A DNA stretch of 64,000 nt, taken from positions 3,906,001-3,970,000 of the forward strand of contig NC_016133.3 in assembly GCF_000005505.3 (NCBI RefSeq), read 5' to 3'. The notes under the pieces were generated by a model that searched no databases, was not told the origin of the DNA, and worked only from the letters and a program-made list of their open reading frames with translations. This DNA comes from Brachypodium distachyon. Taxonomy: Eukaryota > Streptophyta > Magnoliopsida > Poales > Poaceae. The translations under genes were made by a program, and so were the position numbers. Below are positions 24,367 through 37,485 of this stretch, piece by piece (positions within the stretch are counted from its first letter, which is position 1; each line of letters starts with the position of its first letter).

Positions 24367-25768
24367 AAGGCTTGCCAAACGAGTCATTACTTTGTTCGTA
24401 TATAAATTATTTTTCACTTTGTGATACAGCAAGAGACGTAACGCACGCACCCATCATTATTGGGTAGGGCCGGTCGGCAACAGAGCAATGCATACTTAGT
24501 AAATATGCACAATTTAAACTCCTTTAACTTGTGATTCATTACGGTTTCGGCACAGGACTTGTGGGCTGAGCTGGGCTGCCAACACCGGCCTACACGTAAA
24601 AGAAACTATAGCCCAGCATATCGTTTCCACTTTTGAAGCCAAAATCTTGGCGTAAAAAGAAAAGCTAGCTACGTGTACTGCGTACAATCCCCTCAAAAAA
24701 AGAGAGCTACGTGTACAATGATAAAACAAAGACCAACAGGAAGCTACGGAGCATTTCGTTTCCTAGTCATAGCAGAAAAAAAAACGCCACTCGAACTAGC
24801 AACCAAAACAGCAAAAGGTTGACACCTGACACCCAAGCCCTGACGTAGATCGCCGCTCCCAGACAAAACCCAGCATCCAGTCTTGCTGAGCCCGTCCCAC
24901 AGTTCACCATTCTAGCTAGGCTGAGATGAAACAAGGGTTTCCAGTAAAACAAAATCGTCCGTCTCTCAAGCAGTAGCATATTCCCCGTATTGGCGTCTCC
25001 CTCCCTCGACGCGCCTAAATTCGACGTCTGCCGGACCGCACAATACACGCAGTAATCCGACTCCTTCCGGACTCCACGATACTGTGGAACGCGCACCCCT
25101 GCCCCTTCGGATATGTTATTTCCAGCTAGAAACTAAAATTTTCACATCGGGACCAACGTACGCGTTTTGGTACAGTACAATAGCCCGTTTGTGAATAAAA
25201 TAGAGGTGCATCTGAAACGGAGCCGTGCCCGGCTCTTGGCGATTTCGGGATACGTGGGCGGCCCGCCGGAGAGCCGCGTTGGAGTCGCGTCGCTGTCCTT
25301 CGTTGGGTGCGCTGGCTCGAAGGCGACGGGGCTTTATTGGAGGGAGTATCAGCGGCTACGATAGAGAACGGGTGACAACGGACATTCGTTGCTTTTTTTC
25401 CAAGAACTTTGATGTAATTTAATTTTTATTACGTTTAAAGTGCTTCTGATAAACCTTTACATCGATCCATGTTGTTTCGGAAGAAAAAAAAAGTTAGTGT
25501 GACGTGGTTTAAACCCCTGTGCCGTGCCCGGAAACTTCGACCACCCACCTTCTGTGTGTGGGGGGCTACAATTAAGTCTGATTTTGATTTTGACAGGACA
25601 AGCCAATGGCTCTTGTTATTTTCCGTCTCCTAATAATCATTTGGTTTCTTCTTTGTTGTGGTGGAACCAGTCAATTCAGATTCAAATCTCTTTTTATCTG
25701 ATAAAGACACAACGGGTGCTTGAATTTTTTGGATTTATTTCGTGCTTTAACCAGCGTTATTTTTTCAG

Positions 25769-25850
25769 CGAGAGTGATGTACGAGGTGTCTGTGATGACT
25801 TTGTCAATCTCAAGATCATGGCTGCTCAGTTTCTCAAAGGTGCTCATAGG
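25769..25850 (+). pseudogene. Orphan exon-like coding segment
   Basis: Between a strong acceptor (TATTTTTTCAG) and a strong donor (AGG then GTAAG) lies an open 27-codon stretch with protein-like composition, including CDDFVNLKIMAAQFLKGA. No adjoining exons could be assembled. It may be one exon of a decayed or unrecognised gene. I do not recognise the family. Confidence 0.3.
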
Positions 25851-28800
25851 GTAAGATGTGCGTGCGTGTTTGCGAGCATGTGCTGTGGTGACCTATGTGC
25901 ACAGATTTGACTTGGCCACTTATTTATTTAGTCGAAGTAATTCAAGAGTAGTTTTTCTTTTCTTTTGCCTTTTCACACAGGTACATTTTGCTATCCTTTT
26001 GCTTTATTTTGAGTTGTGGCCATATGCTTGTGGTGACCCATTTGGTTTCTTCTGCGAAAGTAACATGTATATTTCGTTTTGCGAGATAAAAGAACATCAG
26101 AGATAAGGGCGGGATTGGATGAATACGAGTATACGACGGTTCCCTTTCGGTTCGGAGTAAATTTTCCAGTGAAAGCATAGTCTAAGCTAAAATTGCAAGT
26201 AAAACAAATAAGTTGAGAACACGGGTGGCGCCTCATGTGTGGTGGATCAGCGGCTTCCGTGATTAGCGAGTGCACTTTCCTGGCCCGCGACATGGCAAGA
26301 AAGCATCATACTCTTCTGGAGACCATCCAATCGTTACTCTTTTACAACTTACTGATTAACGAAAAAGACAAATCTAACAATGCAATTTTGTTTTAATACG
26401 GCCCGTCTAGATGGTTTTAAATATACGTATTGGTTGGTGACTTGGAGATTCTAGAACGTCAAGTAAACAAAGAACAGCAGCAACTAATATAGGAGTATTT
26501 TAGGTCATGGACACTTGGTGTTCTCTATAAATACTATGTAATAATTTACATAGTAGTACTAAAAGAATCATGCAGTAATTCAATACGTGCCAAACTGGGA
26601 CACTAATGAACAAAAATTCTTGCAAAAAAACTCCAAGAGAAATAAATCAAACAATCACCTTATATATGAATTTTCCTTTACTAGAATGCATTCCCTCTAT
26701 TTATTTATTTTAATCTTACATCCATTAATTCCTAATTTCACAATATTAAAATAGTTTGACCAGACACCTCTTCATTTCCTCAAGTTAAGGTTACACACTA
26801 TATATATGATCATTCACTTAAATTAATCTTGTTTTCATCTATTTGATTTGCATGCTAGAAAAAAAATGCATGAATACAAACGATTCCACACATGCCTTTG
26901 ACTCCTGTAGAATTGAAAACCATATATTAAACTGACACGTGTTAGGTTACACCAGACTAATAATTTATATGATACGAAACCATTATTATTAGCAAGAACT
27001 TTTAAAAACGAATTTATTGATATAAATTTCATATATGAAATGAAAAAACACATAGTAATAGAGTTATCATTGGTCAAAACTTTGTCTTAACGAAACCAAT
27101 TACGCCAACCTTTGTGAAAATGAGGAAGTATTTCTTTACTGCACATACAATTGGCCACAGAACTGCAAAAGTAGAGGGGAAATCCGTGATTGACAATCTG
27201 CAAAATTGTATAAGTACTAGATTTTCTTTCACTAAAAAAATGTCTTAAAGATTTCTAGATTTTCTAGACAAAAAGGAATTAATGATTCATAGCTAATTAA
27301 GCAGCCATGCAACTTTGCTTGTGCATAGGCAAACACATATGCGTGCATGTCAATGTCACGTACCTTGTCTGCTCAACAGGGAAAAGGAAGTCCTTGATGG
27401 TTGGTTCACGGTGAGCTCAGGTCACAAGAAAGCTTTATGAACCATAAATCTCAAGCATATTGGGCATGCATGATGAGGGCGATAAATCATTTTGTTAGGT
27501 GTGCCGGCCATGAGAAGAAGCAGACAATGACACATGACACTGCTACAAGTTTTAAAGGCGTAGCACTGTATCAACGAAGCAATCATATTCCTACTATTTC
27601 TATAACCAAGTTCCAGAGGACAAAAGAATAAGAATAAGCATGTTTTAATTTACCTGTGGTATCTTGGACCGGAAGAAATTCCAAAAAATCCAAACGGTTT
27701 GCACTAAGTTGTACTAAATCTTAAACACTTATTATGAATAGAAGGGAGTAAATTACAGGGAAGGAGTGTTTACTAGACATTTCAACGAAATTCACCAAGA
27801 TCTTAGACGGAACCTTAGGGGGCGCGTTGCCTTTTGGCCTTTGAGTGCTTATTGGCATATCATGATGATGCATGATAACTTTTAGCAGCATTGGGTTCCG
27901 ATTGTAAATGTTAACATATAATTATAGGTATATAAAATTAGCAGCACTTAATTTCCCGTGCTTGATGATAGCATTTGCAAGTGGCATGCTATAAACTCCC
28001 CCCCTCTATTCTTTTCATGACGATCGTGACACAGAAATAGAGACGCGTCCACATTGGATCGATCACACCAATATATGTTTTCTTTCTGAAAATTGCCAGG
28101 TTCTTTCAGAAAGTTCACGAGTCTTTTCTGTACTAAGAAAGAAAAGGCAAAAATAATGCATGTGAGAGTGATTAAGGGAGGAGCAACCAAAGGTAGCTGA
28201 AGAACTAATTGCGTTTCCAGAAATAAGCAGCCAAACAAAATTGCAGTGAAACTGCCGGAAAGCAAGTTTGCAAGTACAGCTGAAGATGGACGATCGATCG
28301 GCTGTGGAGTATCTGGCAAATGCTGAACAGACAAGCTACTCATGGGTCATGACACTTTCTTGTACTACTTGGACACATGACATTTACTCATGCATCCACA
28401 CACACAACTAACTCTGTTGAAAAATTTGATAGTAGTACAAATGCATGAAGCGAACATTCACAAAAGGACAAGATCTCGTTTCTCATGCTCTGGCTTGACC
28501 ATTTTTTAAGAATTTCTCGGAGGTAATAAAAAAGGACAAGCTCTTGATTCTCATTGCATTATTTAATATTTCCATGGAATAATGTCCAATTATGAGGAAA
28601 TGTATGGAGCACAAAATAAAGAGGTTTTGCATGCGTAACCTCCACTAATTTAATAGATTTATTTTAATGTAGAACAAACAAACCTCCCTTTCCTAACTCC
28701 TCCACTCATGATCTCTCCCAGCAAATTTTCCCTTTAAAATCCCTCCCACCACCATCTCTCCCTTCCCTCTTCCCCTCCCTTCTCTTCCACTAGTATTCTT

Positions 28801-28935
28801 CAGGGAGGGAAGCTAAGAACTCTCTCTGGAAATAAGAGGGAAGTTGAGAGGGGAGAGAGCAAGAGGAGAGATGGGACTGTGAAGAACAGAACAACACATA
28901 AACCCATCTCTCTCTCTGTCTCTCTGAATCAGAGG

Positions 28936-30327
28936 ATGATGAGGACTCTTGAGCCGGCAACCGGGCAGAAGGCCTCGCCTTCCTTCGCTAGCCTCCTGTC
29001 CGTCTTCCTCGGCGCCTCCGGCGCCGAGCAGCCGAGGCCCAAACGGAGCTTCGATGTCGCCGGTGGTGTCGTCGGGCTCGGCATCGTCGCCGCCATGGGC
29101 CGTGCCTGCCTCGCTGCCCAGCCGATCGCCATCGGCGCTGCGGCACGGCGCCGTGCGCGGGAGGAGGCCGAGCTCTCAGAGAGCTACACGTGCGTCATCA
29201 CGCACGTGCCCGGCGGTCGCAGCGTGCGGAAGCGCGTGTACTTCGGCAACGGCTGGCTCGTGGAAGCCGGCGAGGCGCCGGCCAGGAGCAGGGCGGCTGA
29301 CTTCTTGAGCCGCTGCTACCTGTGTACCAAGAGGCTCGATGGGCTTGATATCTACATGTATGGGTGAGTAATTAAATAGACTAACCATTTCATACATACA
29401 TCAAGGAATTAATTAGTACGTGAAATAGTTTCAACGATGCGTGAGTACTTAACATGATCATTTAATTGGTATGCAATTCAGCCCTATTACTGTTTTTCTG
29501 AAAAGTTTGTGAGAATTTAGGTCCTTTTAGAATCTCCTTTCCTTTTTGTGAGGACAGTAGGCCTTCCTAAAAAGAAATATTTTGGTTGTAAAGGTTCCAG
29601 AATTAAGTTCTTGCACTTACTTTTTTCAGAGAACGACTAGGGTACATGGAAAAAATTGAGAAAAGGAGTACATGGGCTCGAAAAAAAAACTTGAGAAAAA
29701 GACTTCTTAATAAGACTAGACATTCCAGGCCCTTTCCTAGTTTTGGTTGAGACTTGAGAGGATGTCATGGTTTTGTAATCCTGGAAGACAATCTAGTTCA
29801 ACCAAGGTGTCTTGCTATAGAAAGGAGTTACGTGCTGCAATAGATGTAGAAACAGTTAACTTATCAAACAGTTACTTAGTACTACACCACTCAGCTTAGC
29901 CTTAAAAGATACTCCGTATTTCTTTTCTACCTCCAATTTGGAACTAGGTATCTAGGGGAGATTGGTGGAAAACCTTTTCTATTCCAAACTAATTGCAAGA
30001 TTTTCTAAGAAAAATTGATATGAGATGCAGCTCGGATAACACATCGCTTTAGATAGCAATCAGCATAGCTCGTGGAGATTTCACTATAATATTTTCAATA
30101 TTTGTGACAAGCAACAGCATACTAACCACTTAATTACCTCTATTTTGCTCTTGACCTGCAATCATAGGGGGGAGAAAGCCTTCTGCAGCTCCGAGTGCCG
30201 ATGCCACCAGATGCTAATGGATGACCGTGCAGATAACTGTGGATCAGAAGCCCTCAGGGCCAACAACTACTCGGCCTCGCAGTGCTCTGCACCAATGTCC
30301 TTCTCCCCTAGCATCGCAGCAGCCTAG
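28936..30327 (+). CDS. FCS-like zinc finger (FLZ, DUF581) protein, 195 aa
   Basis: Small plant-specific adaptor; FLZ proteins bind SnRK1 kinase subunits in energy and stress signalling. Two exons, 28936-29363 and 30168-30327, give 195 residues. The start is the first ATG of the frame (MMRTLEP), after a CT-rich leader. The FLZ domain spans the intron near residues 130-175: DFLSRCYLCTKRLDG, then DIYMYGGEKAFCSSECRCHQ. All four zinc cysteines are present, in the two CxxC-type pairs, and the intron lies just before GEKAFC. A glycine replaces the more usual arginine at the splice junction. The N-terminal ~110 residues are Ala/Arg-rich. Confidence 0.93.
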
Positions 30328-30761
30328 CTGCTTGAATTGCCTAATGTCGTCAAGCTGCTCCTCAATTCTGTAGTAGCAGAGAGCATAGAGATCGAAAAGA
30401 TCATTCAAGTGAACGGAAATAGAGTAATTACTAAAAATCTTCTGAATTATGGCTTGAATAAAACAGAGAAAGAAAGTTTTGGGGTCATTCCTCTGCGAGA
30501 TGTTCAGCACTTTTTGAGTGTGATTAGCACTTAGCAGAGAAATGTCATAATATGTCCTATTCTGAAGTTTCAGCAAGAGAAGCAGTTAATTTCATGAATG
30601 TTAAATGGTTATATAATTGGCTTGGGAAAAGTATCCATGTTCTTATAAGAAACTTGTTTTGAGGAATGCGAACTTTATAAGTGGTAGTTCACATTCCAGT
30701 TCTAAACTCTGGTAAATCACAACGGAATCTGAACTGCTGCGGCAAAAACCAAGTTGTGAGA

Positions 30762-31059
30762 ACTCAGGTATAATAAAGATGCACTCTTGGAAAAGAGTCC
30801 CCAGCCTATCTCAATCACAACTCTGATACATCCATATGGGCATATGGTTTATGCACGTTCGTGCAGATAGCAGGTGCCTAGCTAAGATCAACTTGCAATT
30901 TATGTCGTACACTCAGGTATAATAAAGATGCACTCTTGGAAAAGAGTCCCCAGCCTATCTCAATCACAACTCTGATACATCCATATGGGCATATGGTTTA
31001 TGCACGTTCGTGCCGATAGCAGGTGCCTAGCTAAGATCAACTTGCAATTTATGTCGTAC
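30762..31059. repeat. Near-identical 149-bp direct tandem duplication
   Basis: Copies 30762-30910 and 30911-31059 abut exactly and differ at one base by eye (CGTGCAGATAG versus CGTGCCGATAG). Each contains CTCTTGGAAAAGAGTC and CATATGGGCATATG, both small palindromes. Almost no divergence indicates a recent duplication or an assembly artefact. Confidence 0.95.
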
Positions 31060-31395
31060 GCATACCTTATGCACCAGCAGATCAATTTCCCCGTGTCATG
31101 TATCAGTCGATGTCCTCGCAGAACAATTGATGTTTAAAACTCAATCTTGGTGACACACGCTTAGGTGTGTGTTCAAGATAAAAAAATCTTGATGACATTC
31201 TCTTGGCACTATTCATACATACACAGGATTATTCGAGGGCAGGAAAGCTTTTCATTTGCCAAACCTAAAAGCTAATTTGAAAGAAATGGTGGTTATCTGT
31301 CCTGTTTTGACATAGTTCTTGTTCCCTCGTTAGCAAGATGGCGATGCACAAATTATGGATTAAGTAGACCAAAGATATGCTGCTTGCATACTGAC

Positions 31396-31831
31396 CTGGG
31401 AGAAAAACACACCCATAGACAGTCGTCTCTTGGATGGGATCATGGAGTATGAACTGCAAAATATTATCTTTGCCATCTAGTGAACTCAACTTTATCACTA
31501 TACTTCCCAATGTTGCCATCTGGCCTTGGTTTTCCAGCATTTCCAAGCCCCTGACTCCATTTCCTGGATATGGACTTCAAAGTAAAAGTATCAACAGCAA
31601 ATTCATGTCACTAACTACTACGACTCTGTACTCTGCAGCTCCGGCAGCCTTGAGACCACTAAACACTGATCATCGCTTTGCAGGTTTCCCTTTCAGCAAC
31701 TCTTGCTGGAATTCCATTGGGCTTCTCCAAATACCAGCTCAGACTCGGACCATCTCTAAGAGAGGCCACAATCTCGTTTCACAAGCCCTTCATGGAAGTC
31801 TTCATTGCGAAATGCCTCAAACATCTGGAAC
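31396..31831 (-). pseudogene. Possible relic of a minus-strand gene
   Basis: Two exon-like blocks on the minus strand. Block 31831-31756 reads FQMFEAFRNEDFHEGL and ends in TAG. Block 31574-31396 keeps a ~59-codon open frame containing MATLGSIVIKLSSLDGKD and ends at a donor (CTCCCAG then GTCAG). The sequence between them has stops in every frame. The family is not recognised; this may be chance. Confidence 0.25.
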
Positions 31832-34008
31832 CTGAGAAACGCCAAACATTTTGACCATATCAATCCTAACTTAGTTTCCTGAACTTTTCTATTCAAAAGG
31901 ACATCTACTTCTCTCTTATAGAATGGAAGATGTGCTTACGGCACATCTCAGGACCTGGCTTGATTACATCATATACTGTTATTCCCCTTCCTCTCTTGAT
32001 GTATACTCCCCTCCTGTCTTGTATATAAGTTTTCTATCTAATAAATATTGGTGTCGAAGCCTCCCCTGTGGCCTCCCCTGCAGTATTCCATCAAAAAGAC
32101 AAGTCCAGTATGTACAGAAGCAGTCTCTGGCACAATCTGCTTCAGCTGTACCATGAGCATCATCATTCACATCATGGAGAACAAATCTCTAAAGATGCTC
32201 TTACGATATGGCACACGCAATAAACTTTTTTCTTTCAGAAAGAAAACCTAGTAATGCTAAAGTCTAGGTTTATAACTAATACCAAAAGAGAGCTGCAAAA
32301 ACGAATCACTCCACCCTTTCAGGGTGCAATGGAGCATCAAAGGGATGCTCGCCATCATGGTTGCTGCTTGCCGTGTTATTCAGCAGGCTGAAGAACAACA
32401 TGCATGCATGTCTGTCAGACATGGAAGATCAGCTGATGGATATGACTCTCAAACAATGGAAAAATTTGAAGTCCATCGCCTGTCGCAGTCTCACAGAGAG
32501 GTAAATGAGTGAATTTGCTATTAGGTAAATATTGACTAAATACAAGAAGACTTTGTTAAAGCAAAGCAACGAGCTTTTAACTTGACAGAAGCAAGAAAAA
32601 ATATGGCCTTCTTAGTGCTCCATGAGTCAATTAACAGAAGCACATCCTAGAAACTGGCCCTTACAAATTATTGAAAAAGGTGTTTTGCTGCTGCAAGGAA
32701 CTTAAAAAACCCACTCATTACAGAATATAACACGATTTGATACGCAAATCTACTCACTCAATTTAACTTGCATATTTAACCTAGTTCACACAGGGAGTAT
32801 ATGCCAGTATGGAGCAACTGTGTGTGTATTCCAAAGAATTGGTTCCATATGCACTCAAATGAAGAACTGATTTGGTTGTACTGAATGCTTTGTCCTTTGT
32901 TCGCAGAATAAAATAAAGTTCAACAAATGTGGATTACACGTGTTGATTACAAAGTGAAAATGCATATTGTTACTTGTACCAGAAAAACAATATTGTTATT
33001 TGTTAATGCCATAATATCTAGCATAGTACATGGGAAGAATTAGTACATCTAGCATGAATATAGTAAGTAAATTGAAAGATTTTGTAGTGATGCAGGAGAT
33101 GTTTATACCCCTTCAACTCAGGCTCGAGCACTTTTTGGCTAAGATTTGGATGCCTACTCTTCTTAGTACATACAGATGTCAGTTTTTCATGATTTAGCTT
33201 TGGGTGCAGTGTGTACAGTCATAATGATTTGTGCTCTTTCTAAAAGACACATTATGCAAGTATGTTATGATATTGTGACCACAGCCTCTCACTGATTCGG
33301 AGCTACAGAACTTAAAATCTAAATGTATCTTAAGCCAAGATATTTTTAGATCAACTCTACAGTCTACACATTGAGGGTTCAATTCTGTTAAAACAGGTAA
33401 CTCAGAGTAGGGAGACTAATAGCACCTAGCTTTCCAGTTCCAACTGGATCTGGAGGTTGTGGCGCCAAAAGTTCTTTTGTTTCTCTCTTTGTTTTGGTTC
33501 TTCTGTTGATTTTTTTCTTGCTTGTTCCTTTTCCATTTGGCCTTGGTGGTATGGTTTGCATCATTTTCATGCTTTATTCTAACACAAAACGGTACACATT
33601 TAGGTGTGAGCTCGATAAAAACTGGATTTGAACCCAAGAAACTCATGAATGTCGAACTTGCTGAGGCTCATAAAACAAACAAAGCACATACCACGTGAAG
33701 ACAACATAATTTAAAGCTCACGGAATTGAATGAATAATTTTGCACTCGGAGTGCTCATTCTTCATTTTTGCACTATACTAGCCTGCAGACTTCTCAACAT
33801 GTGACTATTTCTTGGCACAATTTCAGTAGAAAATTGATTTTTAAGCACTATTGTAGCAAATTATCAGGAATACGTGAAGCAGCCTTGACTCTTCAGTCAT
33901 CTTTGTCCACAAAAAGTCACTACTATTTGCTAATTGCTCTGTACAGCAGAAATTAATATGTGCAAAACATCATATGTACAAATCTAATAGGTAGAATATT
34001 TTTCCCAC

Positions 34009-34016
34009 TATAAATA
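34009..34016 (+). promoter_or_regulatory. HKT TATA box
   Basis: TATAAATA lies 121 bp upstream of the HKT start codon. Transcription should start near 34040, leaving a ~100-bp C/A-rich leader. Confidence 0.65.
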
Positions 34017-34136
34017 GACAGTCATCAGTATGACTATACAAGGAAGGAGCCTGGGCACACACGCCTCCCCACCTCCCCCCAGCCACCACTATCCCAACCA
34101 AACACCCCAAAAAAGAACACACAGTACTAGAAAAGG

Positions 34137-36109
34137 ATGAAGCATTCTCGTGTAGCCACCAAATTGTCTTCTTTTGCCAAATCTGGACAGCAGTCTATGA
34201 AATACTCCTGCCAGTTCATCTGTCAAACTAACCCACTCTTTATTCAACTAACTTATTTCACCTTGATCTCATTTGCTGGATATGAAGCTCTAAAGGTCCT
34301 TAAGTCTCAAGACAAGTCAAATACAATGAAAGATTTGGACCTGTTATTTACTTCTGTCTCTGCATCAACTGTCTCAAGCATGGCTACGGTTGAAATGGAG
34401 GATTTCTCAAGCACTCAACTCTGGATTTTGGCAATTTTAATGCTGATTGGTAGCGAGGTATTCACTTCAATACTTGGTCTGCACTTCATGAGGGTTAAAT
34501 TCAATACAGAAAAGCCAGCCAACAAAAGTGACCGCTCATCTCATGTTGATATTGAATCTATTAATGCTGCAAACTTTGATCCCAGCCCTAGCCAAGGCAC
34601 AGAAGTTACGGTGCCATCTTCCCAACTCTGCCTGGCAAACAAGGAACACGTCGACCCCAAGACTATCAAATTTTTAGGTACTGTAGTGATGGCCTATCTT
34701 CTAATAACAAACTTAGGGAGCCTCCTACTTATTTACATCTACCTCAAACTAGTACCAGATGCACAAGAAGTTCTGAAGAGAAAAGGGATTGGGAACTTCC
34801 TATTTTCTGTATTTACAGCTATATCCTCAGTTGCAAATTGTGGCTTCACTCCAGTAAATGAGAACATGGTTATCTTCCAGAAAAACTCCATTCTACTATT
34901 GCTAATTATTCCTCAGATACTAGCAGGAAACACATTATTTGCACCATGCCTGAGATACATGGTGTGGACATTCAAGAAGATTACTGGGAAAGAAGAATGC
35001 CATTTCATTCTTCAGCATCCAAAGGCCATTGGATGCAGGCACCTTATGAGTACAAGGAAGTGTGTTTATTTAGTTGTAACTGTCGTGAGCTTTATCATTC
35101 TGCAAACCATATTGTTTTGCTCTTTGGAATGGAGCTCAGAGGCTTTGCAGGAAATGAGCAGCTATGAAAAGATAGTAGGCGCTCTCTTCCAATCAACCAA
35201 TGCGAGGCATGCTGGTGAATCTGTTGTGGATCTCTCAAGCGTCTCTTCAGCAATCACAGTCTTATACACCGTCATGATGTAAGTTCCTTTTCTAACCTTC
35301 TCCCAGAAATAGAATGTGTATTATGAAGAGAACTTCCTAGATTTACAGCACTCACCAGCAAACTATGCAATATAAGTCAACCACCTGAATGTGGAGCAAA
35401 CATATTTCATCATACATCGGTCAAATAGTGGTTCTATTGATTAAGTTTAATCATATTCACATATATCATACTTCACAGATAGGTATATCTCATATATTAG
35501 ATGGGAGATATCGTATTATATAATGTATGCTATCATTCAGATGAATTATTGTTAAGCTAGCCTTTAATGCATGTTTACACCAACTTGTATTAGGTATCTC
35601 CCGGGTTACACTTCATTTTTACACAATTATGAAGATCCGTATTCTAAGGCTAGAGAGAGAGATAACAGCAGAAGGCTATTGAAGGATTGGGTCTTCTCCC
35701 AGTTGTCTTACTTGGCTATCTTTCTAATGCTAATTTGCATTACTGAGCGGGAAGCAATGACCACAGATCCACTTAATTTCAATGTTTTCAGCATATTGTT
35801 TGAAATTGTCAGGCAAGTTACCGAAATTCGCTGCATTTTTCAGATACGCCTGTGGTTATCTCTTTCTGAGATTATCATTGCTAAACTTCTGTCTCTGATG
35901 CTTACTGCAGTGCATATGGAAACGTGGGCTTCTCGGTTGGTTACAGTTGCAAGAGGTTACTGAAACACGACGTATACTGCAAGGATGCTTCATATGGATT
36001 TGTTGGAAAATGGAGTGACAAGGGAAAATTAATTCTGATCGTTGTCATGGTTTTCGGGAGGCTTAAGACGTTCAATTTGAAGGGAGGAAGTGCATGGAAG
36101 CTTAGATAA
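34137..36109 (+). CDS. HKT1;3: HKT-type sodium/potassium transporter (class 1), 519 aa
   Basis: Plasma-membrane cation transporter of the Trk/HKT family; class-1 members carry Na+. Three exons, 34137-35278, 35594-35812 and 35911-36109, give 519 residues with the usual four membrane-pore-membrane repeats. The first pore reads [16 protein letters not shown] (residues 73-88), with serine at the selectivity position (80/81) as expected for class 1; later pores carry [21 protein letters not shown] and [13 protein letters not shown]. The family-typical C-terminal GRLKTF motif is present. Intron 2 has a GC donor. HKT1;3 is inferred from its position before a RISBZ-type bZIP and V-ATPase A, as recalled for rice chromosome 2; other class-1 members are possible. 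Confidence 0.93.
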
Positions 36110-36232
36110 CATCGATAATGTGCAGACCTAGGATTTCCAAATATGTTATATAGCTTTGGGTGTACACAACAAATCACTAACGAAAGATTTGAGCCTAGTG
36201 TAGCATAAAAAGAAGTTGAAGGGTGCTTGTTA

Positions 36233-36322
36233 CTCCCTCCGATCCATAAAATGTGTCGCCCATTTTGTACTAAGTAATAATTTTGTACTAAGTGGGCGAC
36301 ACTTTGTATGGATCAGAGGGAG
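36233..36322. mobile_element. Stowaway-type MITE 3' of HKT
   Basis: A 90-bp hairpin with ends CTCCCTCCGATCCATAA and TATGGATCAGAGGGAG. TA flanks it at 36231-36232 and 36323-36324. It lies 124 bp after the HKT stop codon, so it may fall in the 3' UTR. Confidence 0.92.
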
Positions 36323-37485
36323 TAGCACTTAGTATCATCACTTTTCTTTCACAAATAAGCCATTACACCTTCTTCTGCTAGGCTGCTAGTAAGAACATGA
36401 ATAAAAAGATAACGATACAGAGAAAATAAGCACACAGCTACAGCGGTGTTTGGTTTCCATTGTCCATAAACATGTTACACTATACAGACCACCTCGGTTC
36501 ACTGTATCTATGGCGCCAGTCATTGACAGTGGCAGAGAGGAGGAACTGGCAGGAGCCATGCCCCTCCCCCCCACCCCACCCCCTATGGCCTTACATCATT
36601 CTGCTATGGATAATTTCACTTGAACAATGTATTGTACGAAATATTTACAATACATTGTCCAAACGAGACCAACTATGGCGTACCAAATTAAGTTTTTTCT
36701 TTTCGAAAAGGAGGATGAAACCCCCAGCCTCTACATCAAAAGATGCACACAGTCATTTTCCCAGCATCCTAAATTCCTGCATCTGCCATCGTCCATGGAA
36801 TCCCCATACTTTACCTCCCGAACAATACACTCGGTTTTTCATCCATTCTCCACACATTCAGGCAGAAGAAAGAGCGCAGATTCGAAACGACTAGCATCAT
36901 AACTAAACATTAGGACATCAGTTGCCGGTCTCAGTCCTAGCATCAATAGGTGCGGGAAGCATCATCGCAGAACGCACGTGAGTTAACCTACCTCCGTAGT
37001 TCCAGGAAAACCAATCTAGGAGGACAAAGAGCAACAAGAGACAGCATAGTTACTACTGACTGAGTGACTGGTGAGGGACTGAGGTCTCGGTTCAACCACG
37101 ACGCATTCGATGCATGAACAGCGAAGCTAACAAAAGCAACCGCCCTAAAATACAGAGTAAACCAGAGTAGTGCGCTCCTAGCCAGTGACCTAGAGCGATC
37201 CTTCGCCCTGATTAGCGAATGGAAGCGATCCAGACGAGGAACTGCACGATTAGAAACGTACCTAGATCCTCCTCCGGTGGAATACAGCGAAGTTTGGCAC
37301 CGGGGGCACGAGGCGGGGCGACGGGGGCAGCGCCAGGGCCCAGGGCGACGGCTGATCGAGCTGGGGGCGCTCGCCGGCGACACACGCCAACGCTGGCGCC
37401 CCGAGGGGTGAGGACAATTCAGTTGGGCTCACTGGCGGTGGTCGCTTTACCCGGACCACTGGGCTCAGACCATGTGAACTGCGAG

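Larger units (their letters stand above)
22104..28935. other. 6.8-kb gene-poor interval
   Basis: No complete gene is supported. It holds a two-copy repeat (22394-22559), a GC-rich island (22890-23230), MITE remnants (23433-23467, 24270-24366, 27700-27750), a second GC-rich patch (25200-25340) and one exon-like segment (25769-25850). Most of the rest is AT-rich unique sequence. The final ~200 bp carry the CT-rich leader of the FLZ gene. Confidence 0.6.
31060..34136. other. 3-kb interval upstream of HKT
   Basis: No intact gene. It contains coding-like minus-strand segments at 31396-31831. The rest is AT-rich. The last ~130 bp are the HKT leader, after a TATA box at 34009. Confidence 0.6.

Noticed and set aside
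27948..28343. 131-codon minus-strand frame in the gap before the FLZ gene
   Set aside because: No recognisable motif, no supporting splice structure and ordinary AT-rich surroundings.
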